Assembly (NCBI RefSeq): GCF_014212355.1
Contig: NZ_JACKXD010000002.1
Coordinates: 62,001-126,000, forward strand
Direction: 5' to 3'
Source of the DNA: Halobellus ruber
Lineage (GTDB): Archaea; Halobacteriota; Halobacteria; Halobacteriales; Haloferacaceae
DNA length: 64,000 nt
The position numbers and the translations under genes are program-made. The notes beneath the pieces are model-generated. The model was not told the origin of the DNA and ran no database searches. It saw only the letters and a program-made list of their open reading frames with translations. This document shows positions 9,288-17,058 of this stretch, piece by piece; positions within the stretch are counted from its first letter, which is position 1, and the number at the start of each line of letters is the position of its first letter.

Positions 9288-10250
9288 CTACGGCGTCTGC
9301 ACTGCGTTGACCAGTTCCTCCCCCGCGTCGAGCAGGTCGACGTTCTCGGCGACGATGTCGGCCAGCCGGTCCCAGTGCTTCGGCGTGTGTCCGCCGGTGT
9401 GCGGCGTGATCAGGCAGTTCTCCAGCGTCCAGAGGGGATGGTCCGCCGGCAGGGGCTCGGGGTCGGTCACGTCGAGGGCCGCTCCCCTGAGCTGGTTCGA
9501 TCTGAGCGCGGCTACCAACGCCTCCGTGTCGACGATCCCACCGCGGGCGGCGTTGACGACGACGGCGTCGGGCGGCAGCGTCGCAAACTCCGCGTTGCCG
9601 AGGAGGTTCCGGGTGCGCTCGGTCAGGGGACACGCCACGACGACGTAGTCGCTCCGCGAGAGGGCCCGGTGGATGGCCCGTTTCCCGAACCCGTAAACCT
9701 CGTCAGTCGGTCCCCCTTTCGAGGGCGTGTACCGGATGCCGATCGTCTCGACCTCGAAGCCTGCCAGCCGCTGTGCGATCGCCCGACCGATCGAGCCCAG
9801 TCCAAGCACGGTCACGGTACTGTCCGCGAACTCGAAGGACTGGAAGTGGCGCCACTCGGCGTTTTCCTTCCGCCGCCACCCTTCGTGGAGTCGCCGGGCG
9901 AACACGAGCATACTCCCGATCGACTGCTCGGCGATTCCGGGCGCGTGGACCCCCGACGCGTTGGTGACGGCGACCCCCCGCGAGGAGAGCTCGTCGACCC
10001 GGAGGTGGTCGGTCCCCGCATACACGCAAGCGAACAGTTCGAGTTTCGCGGCCGCCTCGGCGAGTTCCGGTTCCAGTTCGATCCCCGTCGCGACGCGGGC
10101 GTCCGCGATCAGTTCCCGCTCCTGCTTCGGCGTCCGGGCGAGCGCGACGGTCCGCTCGGGGAGGCGTTTGCGGAGCGTCGATGCGTACGATTCCATCGAG
10201 AGTCCTTCGGTCCCCTCGCGGAGGACGACTACGTCCGGTGGTGTGCTCAT
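9288..10250 (-). CDS. D-2-hydroxyacid dehydrogenase
   Basis: 320 aa; NAD(P)-dependent oxidoreductase of the D-isomer-specific 2-hydroxyacid dehydrogenase family. The nucleotide site G-L-G-S-I-G is at 150-155. The catalytic triad is visible: Arg236 (N-A-A-R-G-G-I-V-D), Glu265 (D-P-E-P-L-P) and His284 (T-P-H-T-G-G). Length and ending (N-A-V-Q-T-P) are typical for haloarchaeal members. The substrate (2-ketoacid such as hydroxypyruvate, glyoxylate or 2-ketobutyrate) cannot be read from the sequence. Confidence 0.9.
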   Translation of the reverse strand: MSTPPDVVVLREGTEGLSMESYASTLRKRLPERTVALARTPKQERELIADARVATGIELEPELAEAAAKLELFACVYAGTDHLRVDELSSRGVAVTNASGVHAPGIAEQSIGSMLVFARRLHEGWRRKENAEWRHFQSFEFADSTVTVLGLGSIGRAIAQRLAGFEVETIGIRYTPSKGGPTDEVYGFGKRAIHRALSRSDYVVVACPLTERTRNLLGNAEFATLPPDAVVVNAARGGIVDTEALVAALRSNQLRGAALDVTDPEPLPADHPLWTLENCLITPHTGGHTPKHWDRLADIVAENVDLLDAGEELVNAVQTP

Positions 10251-10335
10251 GTGAGACTGCCCCCGCCGAGCCGACGGGAGTCGGTACCCGGTGACTGACG
10301 CTTGCGAGATTAATCCTTTCGTGTCCCGGACCGTC

Positions 10336-11016
10336 GTGTTAACTTAAGCATGATTCCACCAGACGGCGTGGGCTTGCAACCACGTTTCTGCGGTCGGTGG
10401 ATCGACGTGACTGAAACAGTTTGAAAATGAAGAAGTTCGTCGTTCTACTTCTCTAAAGACACGTTCGACTGAATTTCTATAGCTATGTTGTTCGACGCGG
10501 TAGCTATAGTTTTCGCGGCGGAGACCACCGATCAGATCGTCTGCGTCATCGACGAGAAACAGCGCGTCTTCGACGTCGTGTTTCTCAGCTAATTCAGTAA
10601 GAAATTCTCGTGCGATCGGAATCGTATACGTCAGAAACAGCCGCGAATGAAGGATTCTGTTCGTTTCAGGATCGACGGCAACGTACAGCCAGTACTGCTC
10701 GTCGTTGATCCGGATCGCCTTCTGATCGACCGCAACGCGATCCGGGCTTTCACCGTCAGCTGGCTGTAGATCGGCTTTCTGCACCCAATTGTGAACAGCA
10801 ACACGACTTCTTTGGACACCCAATTCCTCAAGAAGAATAACTGTATTCGAAAGTGATAATCCAGCGAGATGGTGGCGAATACCCTTTTAACGATCTCGCG
10901 GGGTGTCCGCTCTCGCTCCACAAAATCCAAGTCGATCCACTCGGTAGACTCGGTGAGGCGGGCGATTTTCGGCATAGGCACTGAATCCTCGTCCCGCCTC
11001 GTTCTTAACTTAACAC
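10336..11016 (-). mobile_element. IS6-family insertion sequence, degenerate
   Basis: 681 bp between imperfect terminal inverted repeats GTGTTAACTTAAG (10336-10348) and, reversed, GTGTTAAGTTAAG (11004-11016), 12 of 13 identical. Size and single-gene layout fit haloarchaeal IS6 elements. The flanking 8-mers (10328-10335 and 11017-11024) differ, so no target duplication remains. Confidence 0.7.
10344..10975 (-). pseudogene. IS6-family transposase, frameshifted
   Basis: DDE transposase in two frames. The N-terminal part (MPKIARLTES from 10975, D-L-D-F-V-E-R-E-R-T-P) reads to about 10885. A missing base in the A/G-rich stretch at 10880-10888 then shifts the frame; the remainder (A-V-H-N-W-V-Q-K-A-D-L-Q) runs to the stop at 10344. 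The catalytic residues survive in the second frame: V-A-V-D-Q-K, F-L-V-D-D-A and R-E-V-E-R-R-T. With the shift no full transposase is made unless the slip is programmed; a related copy at 24 kb is broken differently. Confidence 0.8.
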
Positions 11017-11037
11017 GGCGCATTTTCTCACCCTTGA

Positions 11038-11056
11038 GTTTAAATACCAAACCGGG
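11038..11056 (+). promoter_or_regulatory. Promoter with TTTAAATACCAAACCG core
   Basis: A TATA-like TTTAAATA followed by CCAAACCGGGG lies about 35 bp before the ATG at 11076, giving a very short leader. Nearly the same block stands at 22497-22515, 33 bp before another ATG, and a shorter version at 18352-18364. Confidence 0.6.
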
Positions 11057-11075
11057 GGAAACGCGGAGTGAATCG

Positions 11076-11945
11076 ATGACTGACCGCAACGCAGACCGAG
11101 ACGCGTTCCAACCTATCGGGGAAGGCGCTCCCGTTCCCGACCCAGTACTGGATCAGCCAACGGACGGCCAGCCAACCCGTCAACGCGAAGCCTCGCATTC
11201 AGGTGGGTATCCGGACGGGACAACCGACACAGATCGAGCCTGTGTCTCCTGTGGCGCATCGATCCCGGCGTCGCAAGGAAAATGCCGGTTCTGTCTCGAA
11301 CACGAACTCGACGCCGCCTCAGCGTCGGATGCTGCGAGTTCCGAGCAGACACTCCGTGATGTGATCCAGTTCCTCGTCGAATCCGGGACGTTCTATGGTG
11401 CTGTCGCGAAAGGGGCAGCTGCAGCGACACTTCTCACGTTAGGTCACGACGAGCCCATTGACGACTGTACGCTCATCTACGATCTCGACGAGGAGCCCGC
11501 ACCCCAGCTAACCGAGCGTTGGCCTACGCTCCCCGCTGCTACTGAGGTGACCGCAGCGGCTGGCGACACGTTGCTAACAGCGACCCGTGAGCGGACAGCG
11601 TGGGACGAGAGGAGCGATGGTTCTCAGACGGATATCCCACGCGTCTATGACGAGCGTGGCCAGGGAATTCGTGATGAGTCATCCCTCGAGCACGCGCTCA
11701 ACGACGGCGACCAGCTGTGGACCGTCCCAGCAGTCGCTGTTGAAACAGTACCCCACGAAACGGAATCCACCAGTACCGGAGCTGAAATTCCGACCGTAAC
11801 AGCCCTCGAGTGCCAGCACTGTACGAGAGAAACAGAACATCGGTTCAGGACACGCGAGTCGCTCCCTGACGAGACCTGGACGGGCCAACCAATCTGGGAG
11901 TGCCAGGTGTGTGGCACAGGTCGCTACGGGCCTGCTCCCGAATAG
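11076..11945 (+). CDS. Two-zinc-ribbon protein, function unknown
   Basis: 289 aa from ATG 11076; the open frame extends upstream into the IS6 element but family-like sequence begins here (MTDRNADRDAFQP), 35 bp after a good promoter. Two zinc ribbons are visible: C-V-S-C-G ... C-R-F-C around residues 50-67 and C-Q-H-C ... C-Q-V-C-G near the C-terminus. Between them lies a ~170-residue acidic domain. The start resembles other haloarchaeal plasmid-borne zinc-ribbon proteins. A role in nucleic-acid binding or regulation is only an inference from the ribbons. Confidence 0.65.
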   Translation: MTDRNADRDAFQPIGEGAPVPDPVLDQPTDGQPTRQREASHSGGYPDGTTDTDRACVSCGASIPASQGKCRFCLEHELDAASASDAASSEQTLRDVIQFLVESGTFYGAVAKGAAAATLLTLGHDEPIDDCTLIYDLDEEPAPQLTERWPTLPAATEVTAAAGDTLLTATRERTAWDERSDGSQTDIPRVYDERGQGIRDESSLEHALNDGDQLWTVPAVAVETVPHETESTSTGAEIPTVTALECQHCTRETEHRFRTRESLPDETWTGQPIWECQVCGTGRYGPAPE

Positions 11946-11963
11946 GGCAGGAGGAATCTCGCC

Positions 11964-12006
11964 GATTAACCAACAGTCTCCGATAGAGATGGCTTCTGTT
12001 GGTTAA
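11964..12006. repeat. TTAACCAACA inverted repeat, copy 1
   Basis: GATTAACCAACAGT, a 20-nt spacer, then GTTGGTTAA; the paired arms are 12 bp perfect (11965-11976 with 11996-12007). The same arms and same spacer length recur at 38105-38147. Between convergent genes here, so it could act as a bidirectional terminator; a recombination or protein-binding site is the alternative. Confidence 0.7.
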
Positions 12007-12032
12007 TACGGTGAGTACCCTCAAGTCCGACG

Positions 12033-12170
12033 TCAGTCACGGCGGGCGTTCATTCGGCAGGGGTCGCAACAGCTTGCCTCCACAAATCGGGGCCGGAACA
12101 GGGGTAGTGGGTAGCGCACCGTGACATCGCCGAGTCCGGAAACGTCACGCCGACTACGGCACGGACGCAT
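12033..12170 (-). CDS. Small Cys-containing protein, hypothetical
   Basis: 45 aa from ATG 12170 to TGA 12033-12035, directly after the TumE-like gene on the same strand. It is Arg-rich with C-C-D-P-C near the end, which could bind a metal or just be the tail of a decayed gene. I recognise no family. Confidence 0.3.
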   Translation of the reverse strand: MRPCRSRRDVSGLGDVTVRYPLPLFRPRFVEASCCDPCRMNARRD

Positions 12171-12196
12171 CACCAGACGCTCGATGAACTCGCTGA

Positions 12197-12685
12197 CTAG
12201 ACGGGCCAGGTAGGGAGCGAGGGCGCTCCATTCTTCCAGTGAATCGCATCTAACGCCGCCGGCAACTGCTGTAGTCGGTCATCGAGGACGGCGAGTGGAT
12301 GGGCATCGAGAAACGTCGCCTCGTGCCGATCAACCGGCGTGTCTTCGTGATTGAGCTGAATATGACAGGGCCCAAGGTTCGGATGGTCGGCATCTTGGTG
12401 GAATCCGAGCATCAGATTTCGGTCCGGTTCGACCCAGTTGATGCGGTAGTATGCGTGGTCGACGCCGGCGGGGTACCAGAAGCGAATCTCCAGTCGTGCT
12501 GTCGCCGCGTCGTACGAGTCACTCAGGAACGTCATCGGATCGACATCCGCGATGACGTAGCGGGGTCGGCGTCGAGACGGACGATAGCGGACCTCTTCAC
12601 ACCCTGGCTGGTTCGTCAATCGGTCGTGAACGTCGCGGAGGAGGGGCCGCTGTGTATAGCGGTCGCGACCGGCAAGAAAGATCAT
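12197..12685 (-). CDS. TumE-like (DUF6516-type) putative toxin-side protein
   Basis: 162 aa. The central pattern, A-R-L-E-I-R-F-W then Y-Y-R-I-N-W-V-E-P-D, a G-F-H-Q-D-A-D-H-P-N stretch, a short strand C-H-I-Q-L-N and a terminal helix, matches the TumE-like proteins that haloarchaea encode directly after a DUF7342 regulator. Here that regulator is at 14148-14699 on the same strand and a TnpB element occupies the gap, so the original two-gene operon is split. The gene itself looks intact from M-I-F-L-A-G-R-D, although the insertion lies only a few bases upstream and may have removed its native start or promoter. Confidence 0.55.
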   Translation of the reverse strand: MIFLAGRDRYTQRPLLRDVHDRLTNQPGCEEVRYRPSRRRPRYVIADVDPMTFLSDSYDAATARLEIRFWYPAGVDHAYYRINWVEPDRNLMLGFHQDADHPNLGPCHIQLNHEDTPVDRHEATFLDAHPLAVLDDRLQQLPAALDAIHWKNGAPSLPTWPV

Positions 12686-12689
12686 TCTG

Positions 12690-13994
12690 TCAGTTACCCA
12701 TAACTAAAGTCGAGGGCTTGTCAGTGGACTCCCCTTCTGCCGTCGGACTGACGGAGGCGTGGAATTCGCCGTTCAGGTTCAGCGTCCCTGACTTCAGCGC
12801 ACACTGACAGAGTGCGCCTCCACTCGAAGACTTCTGCCCCGAGTGGAGCCTTTTCAAGAGTTTCCGAGCAATATTCTTACTCGCGTTGTAATCCGCGTTC
12901 AGTTCGTACTCGCACTTCCGACACACGAACTGATGCTTCGACCGCCTGTTGGTCTCGTGGGTAAATCCGCACTTGGAACACCGTTGGCTGGTGTACGCTG
13001 GACTCACCTGCTCGACATTGATATCGCTCATCTCGGCCTTGTACTCGACGTATTGGTACAAGCGACGGAATGCCCACGCGTGGAAGCGCTTCGCACCCGC
13101 CATTCGGTCGCGGATGTCAGTCAGGTTCTCGAATGCGATGTGCGTACACCCGTGGTTGCAGGCTTCTTTGAGAAGCCGATTCGAGATCCGGTGCAGTTCG
13201 TCCTGCATCCAGCGATGTTCACGGTCGTTTATCGACTGGATCGACAGGTGTGCCGAGCGCGTCCCCGTCTGTTGCATCTCCCCGCGAGTCTTCTCGAACT
13301 CCCGGCGTCGATGATTCATTTCGTCGGCATTCCCGATGAACGCGCCTGTCGACGTCACGGCCAGCGAGCCGTCCACGTTCAAGTCGACGCCAAGGACTGT
13401 TCCGTGCTTGGCATCGGAGGAATCAGTCGTAGACTGCTCTTGCTCGTCGCTTTTGATTCGGCGCATTCTGGCGTGGAGGTAGAACGACCCCGTTTGTCGG
13501 TCGTATTGGAGCGTAGACATCCGGAACTCGTACTCGTCGTTCAATAGATACTCGCCAATCGGTGTTCCCTCGGGATCGTCGGGCAGCACGTAATCGCACT
13601 CGATGCGACCGTTTACCGTGGATAGGGACACGTGGTCGCGGTGGAAGGTTGCACTCCGCTTATCGTAGACAACACTCCAGGCATCGAAGTGCGGTTGAGT
13701 GGTGGTCTCACCTTTCTTGAGACGGGCCACACCGCTTTTCGTGGCTTCGATCGCGCGGCGAATCCCCTTCTGCACGAGGTTTGCAGTCAACTCTGTTTCA
13801 GATCGGAGTTGCTCATAGAGGGCGTTTTCTGCCTTCTGTTTGGAGGTTATGCAGTAATCGTCCGGATATCTCCACGCCCACTCTGCGGTGTTGTTCGCAC
13901 AGTAGAGGAATTGATTTTTTGTTTGATGGAGGTCGTCGCACCGCTCTGTGGGGACATCGAGTTTGACTTTGACGGTACGAATCACGTCCCCCAT
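12690..13994 (-). CDS. TnpB RNA-guided endonuclease (copy 1), apparently intact
   Basis: About 434 aa from ATG 13994 (ATG 14009 also possible). The RuvC triad is present: Asp in G-V-D-L-N-V-D-G-S-L-A, Glu in I-A-F-E-N-L and Asp in N-A-D-Y-N-A-S-K-N. The inserted zinc ribbon is complete (C-S-K-C-G ... C-R-K-C). The frame runs on into the right-end hairpin, so the last ~20 residues overlap the presumed omega-RNA scaffold. TnpB proteins use an omega RNA from this end to cut DNA at a TAM, keeping the element in place. The least decayed of the four similar copies here. Confidence 0.85.
   Translation of the reverse strand: MGDVIRTVKVKLDVPTERCDDLHQTKNQFLYCANNTAEWAWRYPDDYCITSKQKAENALYEQLRSETELTANLVQKGIRRAIEATKSGVARLKKGETTTQPHFDAWSVVYDKRSATFHRDHVSLSTVNGRIECDYVLPDDPEGTPIGEYLLNDEYEFRMSTLQYDRQTGSFYLHARMRRIKSDEQEQSTTDSSDAKHGTVLGVDLNVDGSLAVTSTGAFIGNADEMNHRRREFEKTRGEMQQTGTRSAHLSIQSINDREHRWMQDELHRISNRLLKEACNHGCTHIAFENLTDIRDRMAGAKRFHAWAFRRLYQYVEYKAEMSDINVEQVSPAYTSQRCSKCGFTHETNRRSKHQFVCRKCEYELNADYNASKNIARKLLKRLHSGQKSSSGGALCQCALKSGTLNLNGEFHASVSPTAEGESTDKPSTLVMGN
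12696..12830 (-). ncRNA. Putative omega RNA of TnpB copy 1
   Basis: The tnpB 3' end contains C-T-G-A-A-G-T-C-A-G-G then GAGTCCACTGACAAG and a hairpin; these blocks are shared with copies 2-4. By analogy with known TnpB systems this would be the guide-RNA scaffold, with the guide taken from flanking DNA beyond 12696. Boundaries are inferred. Confidence 0.4.
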
Positions 13995-14147
13995 CCGTAT
14001 TTCACACATATATTTAACTCTTTAAATTGATATCGGTTTACGCTCGGGAGTCAGAGAGCGATCGCTCGTGAGTTGTTCGGATCTCGTCGGCTTCCTCCCA
14101 CGACTGAGGTCGTGGCTTCCGCCTTGTATATCTGTGAAAGAGAAGGA

Positions 14148-14699
14148 TTAGCTCGTGGCGCGGTCAGCAACGTCGATCATCTGTTCGCGGGCGGCTTCGA
14201 CGTCGGAGTAGAGTTCCAGTGCGTGCTTGATGAGGCGGCGATCCTCCTCGTTCTCGCGCCAGAACGCGATGACGTCGCGGCGGTCCCGGAGCTCCGCACT
14301 TGCGAGGTCGCCGTCAGCGAGCGACTGTTCGAGCTCCTCCCACGTCTCGACGTCGTAGGTCGCCTGCCACTCCTCGATCTCTTCGGTGATCGCGGCCAAT
14401 TCACTCCGCAGCTCCTCGCGCGTGTTCTCCTCGATGAGCGAACGGATTTCCTCGAAGAGCAGGCGCGTGTAGTCCGGCTGGTAGCGCGTGGTCTCGCCGG
14501 CCTCGACGCGACGTAGCTGGCCCTGGTCGACGAGATCCTGAAGTTCCTCGTTGGTCGTGCTCCAGGCGGCGTCGGCCTGCTCGCTGATCCAATTAACTGA
14601 GCGAGGTTCGCGAAGTGACTCGGCGACCGCCCGAATGCGGTCGCGAGCGCTCATCGACTCAGTCCACGATTGGACCCCATCTCGCGAGGATTCGGTCAT
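14148..14699 (-). CDS. DUF7342-type winged-helix regulator
   Basis: 183 aa from ATG 14699 (MTESSRDGVQSWTE). Residues 15-75 form a winged helix (S-V-N-W-I-S-E-Q-A-D ... L-Q-D-L-V-D-Q-G-Q-L-R-R-V). The rest is long charged helices ending D-R-A-T-S. This is the usual upstream partner of the TumE-like protein in haloarchaea, probably the antitoxin/repressor half of the pair. Promoter region 14700-14760 has an AT-rich stretch (CATATATG). Downstream, the TnpB element inserted 10-20 bp after the stop codon separates it from its partner. Confidence 0.7.
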   Translation of the reverse strand: MTESSRDGVQSWTESMSARDRIRAVAESLREPRSVNWISEQADAAWSTTNEELQDLVDQGQLRRVEAGETTRYQPDYTRLLFEEIRSLIEENTREELRSELAAITEEIEEWQATYDVETWEELEQSLADGDLASAELRDRRDVIAFWRENEEDRRLIKHALELYSDVEAAREQMIDVADRATS

Positions 14700-14835
14700 G
14701 GTTGGCACCTCTTGGGACAGTGTTCGCGCCCCGCTCTCATATATGTTTGTACCGTCACGCATAATCAAGAGTTGGATGCGAGCGAAGGCGTCCGGACGTT
14801 GAAATGCGATACCAACAGAAGTTGTGAATAAACCG

Positions 14836-14976
14836 ATGTACGACCGATATTCTGACTTCGAGGAACTACGGCCGACCGGCGAGACATCCCACATCCCGGA
14901 CACGATGCTGGACGACGGGTGTGAGAGTGACCTCCTGGCGCCAACGCGGTGCGACGAGCACTGGTGGCGACGCTGA
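14836..14976 (+). CDS. Hypothetical 46-residue protein
   Basis: ATG 14836 to TGA 14974-14976, acidic, ending T-R-C-D-E-H-W-W-R-R. It has two Cys and one His but no clear zinc knuckle. It has no recognised family. Lies divergent from the DUF7342 gene, so the promoter would be in 14760-14835. Confidence 0.35.
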   Translation: MYDRYSDFEELRPTGETSHIPDTMLDDGCESDLLAPTRCDEHWWRR

Positions 14977-15036
14977 TGCGTCGACGACAGTCCCGTAAGG
15001 AGTCTTTCTGCGCCGGTGAGTGGTGAGGCGCTTCAA

Positions 15037-15225
15037 ATGGACCCACGCAACACGCCCGGATATCGACTGCATCGCTCACTCACCAATCTCAAGCGCATCG
15101 AGATGGCCGGACTCGACGACGCAGATCAAGAGCGGATCGAGGCAGCGAGGACACTCCTCCAGAACGTGAGTCTGCTCACCCAACCGCAAAACAATGGAGA
15201 CGGCGATGCGCAGATCGAGTCTTGA
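15037..15225 (+). CDS. Hypothetical small helical protein
   Basis: 62 aa from ATG 15037 (MDPRNTPGYRLHRSL); an in-frame ATG 7 codons upstream is less likely because only the shorter form begins with a compact helical domain. The sequence L-K-R-I-E-M-A-G-L-D-D-A-D-Q-E-R-I-E-A-A looks like two helices. No family recognised. Confidence 0.45.
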   Translation: MDPRNTPGYRLHRSLTNLKRIEMAGLDDADQERIEAARTLLQNVSLLTQPQNNGDGDAQIES

Positions 15226-15275
15226 ATGGCATCGCAGCCCGGAATCCGGATGTCTCACTCCGGAGGCTGTTTATT

Positions 15276-15297
15276 GCCCCCCAGAAGGGGTGCGGGG
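15276..15297 (+). promoter_or_regulatory. GGGTG-loop stem-loop 1
   Basis: CCCC (15277-15280 region) pairs with GGGG at 15294-15297 around a loop containing AGAAGGGGTG. It follows a T-rich GTTTATTG and precedes ATG 15319. A member of the 12-copy leader family described in the findings. Confidence 0.6.
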
Positions 15298-15318
15298 AGA
15301 GATCCCCGAGAACAACAG

Positions 15319-15360
15319 ATGACCCACCTCACTGAACAATTCCATATTCCCAAGGAGTAA
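15319..15360 (+). pseudogene. N-terminal stub of a gene interrupted by TnpB copy 2
   Basis: ATG 15319 reads M-T-H-L-T-E-Q-F-H-I-P-K-E and stops at once. It stands 21 nt after a GGGTG-loop hairpin, where cassette genes start. The probable C-terminus is 16695-16796 on the far side of the TnpB element. Family unknown. Confidence 0.45.
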
Positions 15361-15379
15361 CAACAAAGGTGAATCACAG

Positions 15380-16651
15380 ATGGACGACGCGCTACGACGC
15401 ACGGTACGAATCAAACTCGACGTACCCAGAGAACGTCGTGGCGATCTCCATCAGACCAAGACTCAATTCCTCCACTGTGCTAACCGAACGATCGAGTGGG
15501 CCTGGCGGTACGACGACGACTGTATCACCAGGAAAAGCAGGGCTGAAGAGGCCCTGTATGACGAGTTGCGGGAGGAAACCGAACTCACCGCTAATCTCGT
15601 TCAGAAAGGTATTCGTCGTGCTATCGCAGCCGTCAGGGGCGGCGTCGAGAAATTGACGCAAGGTGAGAAGACCAGCCAACCCATATTCGACTCGTGGAGC
15701 ATCGTGTACGACAAACGCTCCGCGACGTTCAATGACGACCACGCTACCCTCTCGACGCCGAATGGCAGAGTCACCGCCGAATACGTGCTTCCACCCGAAA
15801 ATGAGCGAGAGAACACACCGTCCGGACGGTACTACGAGAGTGACAACTGGAATGCGTCGAGTGCCACGCTCCAGTACGACGAGGATGAGGACACGTTCTA
15901 CCTACACGTCACGCTGAAAAGGTCCGACTACAGGAGTGACGGAACGGAACGCCAAGAAAGCCGGTCAGGTGATGATAGCCCCGAGAACGGAGTGGTTCTC
16001 GGCGTGGACTTGAACGTGACTGGCGCGTTCGCCGTCACCTCCACAGGCGAGTTCATCGGCAGTGCAGACCTCCTCACCCACAAGCGCAATCAGTACGAGT
16101 AACGCCGCGCCAAACTACAACAGACGGGTACACGGTCGGCTCACCTCACGATTCAGTCCATTGGTAGTCAGTTCAGCGAGTGGACAGTAGACTGGCTCCA
16201 CAACCGCGCCAACGACCTCATCGAAGAAGCCCGTGACGCGGAGGTGGACGGGATTATTTTCGAGGATCTTACTCATATCCGCGAGCGCATTACGAACGGC
16301 AGCAAGTTCCAGCAGTGGGCCTACGCGAAGTTCGTGGAACTCGTTGAGTACAAGGTCGAATCCACTGAGTTGTTCGTGGACTTCGTGAATCCAGCGTACA
16401 CGAGCCAGCGTTGCTCATATTGTGGGTGTACCCACGAGGATAATCGCGACGACAAGCAGTTCGAGTGCCAGTCATATGGGTATGAGGTGAACGCGGATTA
16501 CAACGCGGCGAAGAACATTGCAAACCGATACTGCAAGTATATCCATCGCGGGCAGAAGTCTCGCGGTGGATGGGCCACCAGTCAACTGGCCCTGAAGTCA
16601 GGGACGCTGAACGTGAATGGTGAATACACACCTTCCGCCGTGCGCGGATAG
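15380..16651 (+). pseudogene. TnpB (copy 2) with in-frame stop
   Basis: 423 codons with one TAA at 16100-16102, after ...K-R-N-Q-Y-E; the same frame then continues R-R-A-K-L-Q-Q-T-G-T-R-S to the end. The RuvC residues are present on both sides (G-V-D-L-N-V before the stop; I-F-E-D-L and N-A-D-Y-N-A-A-K after it). The second zinc pair has lost a Cys (C-Q-S-Y-G instead of C-x-x-C-G). Close relative of copy 1. The stop and the missing Cys argue that it is dead. Confidence 0.85.
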
Positions 16652-16693
16652 AGCGGGAGTCCACTGACAAGTCTCTGGGCTTGACCCAGAGAC
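16585..16693 (+). ncRNA. Putative omega RNA of TnpB copy 2
   Basis: Shares the CCCTGAAGTCAGGG block (16592-16605 region), GAGTCCACTGACAAG and a strong terminal hairpin with the other copies. The natural guide would be the host sequence immediately after 16693. Confidence 0.4.
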
Positions 16694-16694
16694 A

Positions 16695-16796
16695 GTTGAC
16701 GAAGTGTCGCTTTCCCATCCTGCCAAACGGGACGTCGTTCGCGACGGCGAAGTCCTCCACGCGGACCTCAGTTCCCCCGACCCGATCGACGAGTAG
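16695..16796 (+). pseudogene. C-terminal fragment of the gene interrupted by TnpB copy 2
   Basis: Open from the element's right end: V-D-E-V-S-L-S-H-P-A-K-R-D-V-V ... D-P-I-D-E then TAG 16794-16796. Acidic haloarchaeal codon use, no start codon, and the next GGGTG-loop hairpin begins 10 bp later, as expected for the end of a cassette gene. Joined to the stub at 15319 by inference. Confidence 0.45.
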
Positions 16797-16805
16797 CGTT
16801 GTTCA

Positions 16806-16826
16806 TCCCCCGGGAGGGGTGCGGGG
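16806..16826 (+). promoter_or_regulatory. GGGTG-loop stem-loop 2
   Basis: CCCCCG pairs with CGGGG across a loop GGAGGGGTG. Starts 10 bp after the preceding stop and lies 38 nt before the DUF6735 start at 16864. Confidence 0.65.
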
Positions 16827-16863
16827 CGATCCAGTCGCAGTCGCCCCGTGAGGTGATTGCTCG

Positions 16864-16965
16864 ATGGGTCACCGCGCACTCGTTGCGTACGAACGGACAG
16901 ACGGACAGTACACGCTCCTCAACAATCGATTTAAAATGGAAGAGCCGAACCATTCATCGTTGTAA
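16864..16965 (+). pseudogene. DUF6735 N-terminal fragment, interrupted by TnpB copy 3
   Basis: ATG 16864 gives M-G-H-R-A-L-V-A-Y-E-R-T-D-G-Q-Y-T-L, the hallmark start of haloarchaeal DUF6735 proteins. Homology ends near codon 18 (about 16917) and the frame then reads into foreign sequence and stops at 16963-16965. The remaining ~175 residues are found at 18375-18914. Confidence 0.7.
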
Positions 16966-17058
16966 GGAATCGTGTAAACCCACTGTGAACAGTGAGAATT
17001 CAATTCCTTGGCCAACCGCGAGTATCCATACAGACACAATCTGATGGAGGGAATGTAG

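Larger units (their letters stand above)
12690..14135 (-). mobile_element. IS200/IS605-type element, TnpB only (copy 1)
   Basis: The left end carries a subterminal hairpin (CCACGACC-TCA-GTCGTGG region at 14098-14115), the right end a weak hairpin after CACTGACAAG (12696-12717). There is no TnpA. It lies between the stop of the DUF7342 gene (14148) and the TumE-like start (12685). Exact ends are estimated. Confidence 0.65.
15361..16693 (+). mobile_element. IS200/IS605-type element, TnpB only (copy 2)
   Basis: The right end is clear: CACTGACAA followed by a perfect 9-bp hairpin GTCTCTGGG-CTTGA-CCCAGAGAC at 16671-16693. The left-end hairpin seen in copies 1 and 4 is missing, so the left boundary is a guess from the truncated host gene. 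Confidence 0.55.

Noticed and set aside
10869-11075. Upstream extension of the zinc-ribbon gene at 11076
   Set aside because: The extension lies in the IS6 element and precedes the promoter; family-like sequence begins at 11076.
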